From Flavobacteriales bacterium (GTDB lineage Bacteria; Bacteroidota; Bacteroidia; UBA10329): a stretch of DNA of 11,301 nucleotides. The stretch is taken from contig DMRV01000301.1 of assembly GCA_003456455.1 (NCBI GenBank), positions 1 through 11,301 of the forward strand, written 5' to 3'. Positions 7,722 through 11,301 of this stretch are shown here, piece after piece. The translations under genes and the position numbers were made by a program. Every line of letters starts with the position of its first letter. Within the stretch, counting starts at the first letter, position 1. Below the pieces are notes generated by a model. The model was not told the DNA's origin, searched no databases, and saw only the letters and a program-made list of their open reading frames with translations.

Positions 7722-10166
7722 TTACAGCTTTATCCCAATCGTCACAAAAAACGTTCTTCCGGAAGATGGTATGATACCGGGCCCGGGGTAGCCCGTTGCT
7801 CTTCTTGTGAAATAGCGGTTGTCCGTAATATTCTCCACTCCTGCATTGAACGTAAACTTCCAATACTTGTAGGCCAAATTCAGGTCCATCACGTAGTAAG
7901 AAGGGATTAAACCGTTGACTGCGTTAGCTGTTTGCACAGAATTGGTTGCATCCGTAAACTGCTCGTTTGTGCAAGAAAACAGGTACGAAATCTTAATCTC
8001 TTTCCAAGAAAAATCTAACCCTGTTCTTAAAAGTACCGCTGGGGTAAGCTCTACTCTCTTGTTGTTAAAAGCAGTTTCATTAGAGGAGACATAACGGGCA
8101 TCTAACCAGGTAATATTGGTAAAAACTCCAACTTTCCAATCAGATTCTGGGGTGAAGGTTTCAACAGCATTCCATCGCATATAGGTTTCTACTCCCACAG
8201 TCCTCGCATTAGCAATATTTGTTCTTAATCTATACACGCTAAATAACTCTGGATCTACTTGCTGCACGTAACCAATACGATTGTTGTACATCATCAAAAA
8301 CGCGGTAACATCAAACTGAAAAGCATTTTTGATTCTGCCCCTTAAACCAAGGTCGGCATTGTATCCCGTTTCATCTTTCATGTTCGGATCAATACGTGCA
8401 CTTGTTGTACTTACCCATAAATCATTGAAATTGATTGGTTTATAATTCTGAGAGAAGTTGGCATACAACTCTAATCCTTTAAGTGGCTTATAACTCACTC
8501 CCAAGCCGAGCAATGGAAACCACCGTATACTTCGCGATTCGCCAGTTCGTAAACTATCTAGAAGAACATTATCCGCTTGGTCTCTAAAAACTGTTCTCGC
8601 GGAGCCCTCTGTCTTTGTATCGATGTACTCAATACGTACTCCAGGAGTAATGCGCAGCTTCTTATGTACGTTGAATATATTCTCCGCAAACCACGCAACA
8701 TTTCCGCTCGGATGGCTAGATGAAGACTCGTCTGCAACCACATCTTCATACTGAAATACATGACCAAAAGTAGAATCAGCTGCTCCTTGTCTACCTCTTG
8801 TAAAACCTCGGTAAAGTCTAACTCCCGTGAGAAAAACCTGTGGCTGGTTCTTAATGTGATAACGCTGCAGGAATCGAAATTCGCCACCAATATTATTGAA
8901 ATTGCCCTTAATCAAGTTCCGATACTTTCCGAGGTCGGAGGGAGATGGATTGCTTACTGGGTCGCTTTGGTTGGGTGGGCCTTGAAAACCCAACGCCTCC
9001 CGAGAGCCAATAAGACCGAATAATCGAATATCTAATTTGGATGCCGATGAAAACTCATGTTTTATCGATAGCGACATCACATTCCATTTTACTCTAAACC
9101 AATTTCTATCGCGGTAAGCGGCTTGGGCATCCTGATTAAACTGTAAATCGGTTAAACCTCCAGCCTGTTGCGCCAGATACCACATACGTGTGTATTCCAT
9201 TTTAATGGATGTTCCCTTTTTGGATGTGTAGCGCAATCCAGCATACGCAGTGTAATTGTCAAAATCTGAATTACATCGCCAGCATTTCCCAAATTTGTAT
9301 TGGAGAAACGTATAGTAGTTGAATCTACCAACGGTTCCGCCCAGTGCATTGTAAGAACTAAACAATCCATAAGAACCGATTGACTGAACACTTTCTGCCT
9401 CGAACTTTTTGTCCTTCGGGCCTTCTTTCATTACAAAATTGAGCATTCCCCCAAACTGAGGTCCGTATTGGAGTGATGCCGCACCACGGACGACTTCGAC
9501 CTTTTCTACCGATTGCATTGGCGGGGAATAATAACTTTCTGGATAGCCAAGTGCATCCGCAGCGATATCGTAGCCATTTTGTCGTGTGTTGAAGTTTTCT
9601 GTTCGGCTTGGGCTCAACCCTCTCCCTCCTACTCCAATTTGAATTCCAGCGCAATCCGATTCCCAAATATTTAGACCAGCTACTTGAGCAAAGATTTGCC
9701 GCGCTCTATTTACCGCCAAGTTTGCGTTGATGTTACTAAGCTGTATTACCTCCGTTTTCTTTCCCGCATAAATGGCCGTTCCTTCTACAGCGCGCAGTGT
9801 GGTCATCACATTATCGTCTTGCTTATTTCCCGAAATCGTGACTGATTCGAGTTCTTTAGATAGTGGCGAAAGTTGAACATCCAATCTATGCGTACCATTT
9901 TTCGGATCGAACGTTCGCTCTACCTTTTTAAATCCCGTTTGGAAAAAAGTCAGCTTTTTCACACCAGCTCCAAGGCCTACAATTTTGTAGTTCCCTTTTT
10001 CATTCGTGCTATAATTATCGTTGATGCCATCAACATGAACGATGACGCCAAACATCGGCTCGCCATCATCATTCGTTACATTTCCCTTAATGACTACTTG
10101 AGCAACGGAAGATGCTACTACTGAGAGCAAAACTCCTAAGACAAATAGGAATCTAATTTGCTTCAT
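7722..10166 (-). CDS. FecA-like TonB-dependent outer-membrane receptor
   Basis: This is a TonB-driven importer of 814 residues. The ATG at 10166 is chosen because it starts a normal signal peptide (MKQIRFLFVLGVLLSVVASS, cleavage near VAQ at 23); an ATG at 10199 would add 11 residues and lengthen the upstream overlap. The order is: carboxypeptidase-regulatory-like domain (about 24-100: VIKGNVTNDDGEPMFGVIV), plug (about 130-250: SLQYGPQFGGMLNFVMKEGP), then a 22-strand-type barrel ending in YPGPGIIPSSGRTFFVTIGI, with a hydrophobic C-terminus. The plug segment NFNTRQNGYDIAADALGYPE (191-210) places it near receptors often annotated as iron(III)-dicitrate FecA-like. Four cysteines are unusual for the class: Cys172 (plug), Cys295 and Cys298 (KCWRC) and Cys732. 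The gene overlaps the HTTM gene by 14 bp. The ligand is not determined by sequence; iron or another metal complex is the best guess. Confidence 0.93.
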   Translation of the reverse strand: MKQIRFLFVLGVLLSVVASSVAQVVIKGNVTNDDGEPMFGVIVHVDGINDNYSTNEKGNYKIVGLGAGVKKLTFFQTGFKKVERTFDPKNGTHRLDVQLSPLSKELESVTISGNKQDDNVMTTLRAVEGTAIYAGKKTEVIQLSNINANLAVNRARQIFAQVAGLNIWESDCAGIQIGVGGRGLSPSRTENFNTRQNGYDIAADALGYPESYYSPPMQSVEKVEVVRGAASLQYGPQFGGMLNFVMKEGPKDKKFEAESVQSIGSYGLFSSYNALGGTVGRFNYYTFLQYKFGKCWRCNSDFDNYTAYAGLRYTSKKGTSIKMEYTRMWYLAQQAGGLTDLQFNQDAQAAYRDRNWFRVKWNVMSLSIKHEFSSASKLDIRLFGLIGSREALGFQGPPNQSDPVSNPSPSDLGKYRNLIKGNFNNIGGEFRFLQRYHIKNQPQVFLTGVRLYRGFTRGRQGAADSTFGHVFQYEDVVADESSSSHPSGNVAWFAENIFNVHKKLRITPGVRIEYIDTKTEGSARTVFRDQADNVLLDSLRTGESRSIRWFPLLGLGVSYKPLKGLELYANFSQNYKPINFNDLWVSTTSARIDPNMKDETGYNADLGLRGRIKNAFQFDVTAFLMMYNNRIGYVQQVDPELFSVYRLRTNIANARTVGVETYMRWNAVETFTPESDWKVGVFTNITWLDARYVSSNETAFNNKRVELTPAVLLRTGLDFSWKEIKISYLFSCTNEQFTDATNSVQTANAVNGLIPSYYVMDLNLAYKYWKFTFNAGVENITDNRYFTRRATGYPGPGIIPSSGRTFFVTIGIKL

Positions 10167-11301
10167 AACCCAATATCCATTGTTTGTGTTGCCACCCATC
10201 TTCTATTTCAGACAGGTCGACCGCGGGGTCAATAAAGCGTTTATTCCTTCTTCCATTCAGTGCCACAAAAATATCAGCTCTAACCAGAGGGTCGCTCACT
10301 CCAATTGACTTAAACTCTTTATCCAAAATGTGGGCGTACTGAAGAATTAAATCTGGCTGCGTACTCATTTCTTTTTCCTGCACCGGAGTTAGATAATGTG
10401 GGTTATGAATATCCCATGTTCTACCCGTTTCAGCATCCTCAACATAAAACTGCGCACTTCCTGCTTTTTCAATCAGCATCACGCGCCAAGAAAACCGAAA
10501 GCCTTGTTCTGTCCACAGCACATTTCCGGGGTAGGCCAAATAACGAAACGGAAAGATGAGCTGGAATAAAAAAAACGCCACAAAGAACAGCGCCAGTGGT
10601 TTTCCTGTTTTCGGCTTCCAAGCTCTTGTTTCCTGCTGGTGTGTTCTAGTTGGTAATAAAGACTCCATTGCTGACACCAATCTTTCATGAAACGAACTAG
10701 GAAAGAAAACCCAAGTTAAAACAATCATTACCCAAGGAAACATACCAATGGGAAACATGAGCCACGTGACTAGATGAAAACCGACAACTGCCATGTAGGC
10801 AAAAGGCAATGTTCTTTTGTATGAAAGCAATAACGGCATCGCCAAATCATAAATGGCTCCAGCCCAACTAAAAACAAATGCTGTGAGTTTATAGGTGAAG
10901 ATTTTTCCAACGACAGGAATATGGGTGAACGACAATAACCACGTTCGTAATGGTTCTGCTCTGAACAACCAATCTGAATTCAACTTGGCAACACCAGCAA
11001 AAAAGTAAACAACTCCAAGTTGTAATCGCAAGGCGCCAACCATCCAAAAAGGAATTGTATTCCGTTTGATTGATGGCCATATTAAAACATCAACAGAAAG
11101 TCTTTTATTAACTGGTAGCCAAATCATTATAAACGCAAAAAGGCTAATGAAGTAGTAATGATTCAGGTAGTTGGTCACATCAATTAACTCTACATAAGTG
11201 AAGAGTATAAAAAAGATAATCGATGAAAAACGATAAAGAAAACCTACCGAAATAAACAAGGATAAAACCGCCATGGCGATAAAAACTAGCCACATTCCCT
11301 G
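10153..11301 (-). CDS. HTTM / vitamin-K-dependent gamma-carboxylase-like membrane protein, N-terminus outside window
   Basis: The frame is open to the right edge (the codons before the ATG at 11295 are Q and G, with no stop), and the family usually has about 60-80 more N-terminal residues, so 380 or more C-terminal residues are visible. The protein has multiple hydrophobic segments (about 1-35, 46-62, 84-102, 138-157, 165-198 and 235-250 from that ATG). HTTM/GGCX hallmarks are LNHYYF (44-49), YFFAGVAKLNSDW (97-109), FHLVTW (173-178) and FPIGMFPWVM (181-190). Lys104 appears to align with the active-site lysine of human gamma-glutamyl carboxylase. A soluble C-terminal domain follows: YPGNVLWTEQGFRFSW, then LNGRRNKRFIDPAVDLSEI. 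Human GGCX carboxylates glutamate using reduced vitamin K; bacterial members are mostly uncharacterised, so that activity is not assured. The stop lies 14 bp inside the receptor gene (TTATGAAGCAAATTAG), indicating translational coupling. Confidence 0.88.
   Translation of the reverse strand, partial: QGMWLVFIAMAVLSLFISVGFLYRFSSIIFFILFTYVELIDVTNYLNHYYFISLFAFIMIWLPVNKRLSVDVLIWPSIKRNTIPFWMVGALRLQLGVVYFFAGVAKLNSDWLFRAEPLRTWLLSFTHIPVVGKIFTYKLTAFVFSWAGAIYDLAMPLLLSYKRTLPFAYMAVVGFHLVTWLMFPIGMFPWVMIVLTWVFFPSSFHERLVSAMESLLPTRTHQQETRAWKPKTGKPLALFFVAFFLFQLIFPFRYLAYPGNVLWTEQGFRFSWRVMLIEKAGSAQFYVEDAETGRTWDIHNPHYLTPVQEKEMSTQPDLILQYAHILDKEFKSIGVSDPLVRADIFVALNGRRNKRFIDPAVDLSEIEDGWQHKQWILGYEAN

Noticed and set aside
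9358..9666. Open frames of 60-110 codons on both strands inside the receptor, transporter, acylase and HTTM genes.
   Set aside because: They lie in other frames of well-supported genes, have low-complexity or arginine-rich unnatural compositions, and show no domain or start signals.
10167..10199. Eleven-residue extension of the receptor from an upstream ATG.
   Set aside because: It would place polar residues (GGNTNNGYWV) before a complete signal peptide and extend the overlap with the HTTM gene to 47 bp; the ATG at 10166 is the better start.

Overview
The window most likely comes from a chromosome of the phylum Bacteroidota, probably a Flavobacteriia-like lineage. This rests on several observations. 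There is a SusC/FecA-type TonB-dependent receptor with an N-terminal carboxypeptidase-regulatory-like domain. There is a bacillithiol-type BshA. Two promoter candidates resemble the TTTG/TAnnTTTG form, and no start codon has a clear Shine-Dalgarno sequence. The base composition is moderately AT-rich, and two small secreted protein families look typical of this phylum. No rRNA, tRNA, CRISPR array, insertion sequence or integrase is visible. All seven genes read through without frameshifts. This is an ordinary chromosomal segment rather than an obvious mobile island.

Layout from left to right: (1) The 3' two-thirds of bshA (+ strand, cut by the left edge), the first enzyme of bacillithiol synthesis. 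(2) A convergent gene for an exported penicillin-acylase-family Ntn hydrolase, whose stop lies only 7 bp from the bshA stop. (3) A 1027-residue ABCG-type transporter with an accessory N-terminal half and an oversized extracytoplasmic insert. (4) A two-gene unit encoding a lipoprotein and a small secreted protein. These overlap by one base, have a candidate promoter upstream and end at a clear intrinsic terminator. (5) A 14-bp-overlapping pair at the right edge: an HTTM / vitamin-K-dependent-gamma-carboxylase-like membrane protein (N-terminus outside the window) followed by a FecA-like TonB-dependent receptor. Everything except bshA is on the minus strand.

The genes appear to form at least four transcription units. 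The HTTM and receptor genes are translationally coupled and probably act together in uptake, or in maturation of an uptake system, at the cell envelope. The lipoprotein and small secreted protein form a second envelope unit of unknown role. The ABC transporter is isolated by the terminator upstream of it and has a perfect 7-3-7 palindrome just before its start codon. The acylase has its own leader with a hairpin next to the start codon. The least described parts are the lipoprotein/secreted-protein pair, the transporter's domain layout, and the HTTM-receptor pair with its cysteine-bearing receptor.
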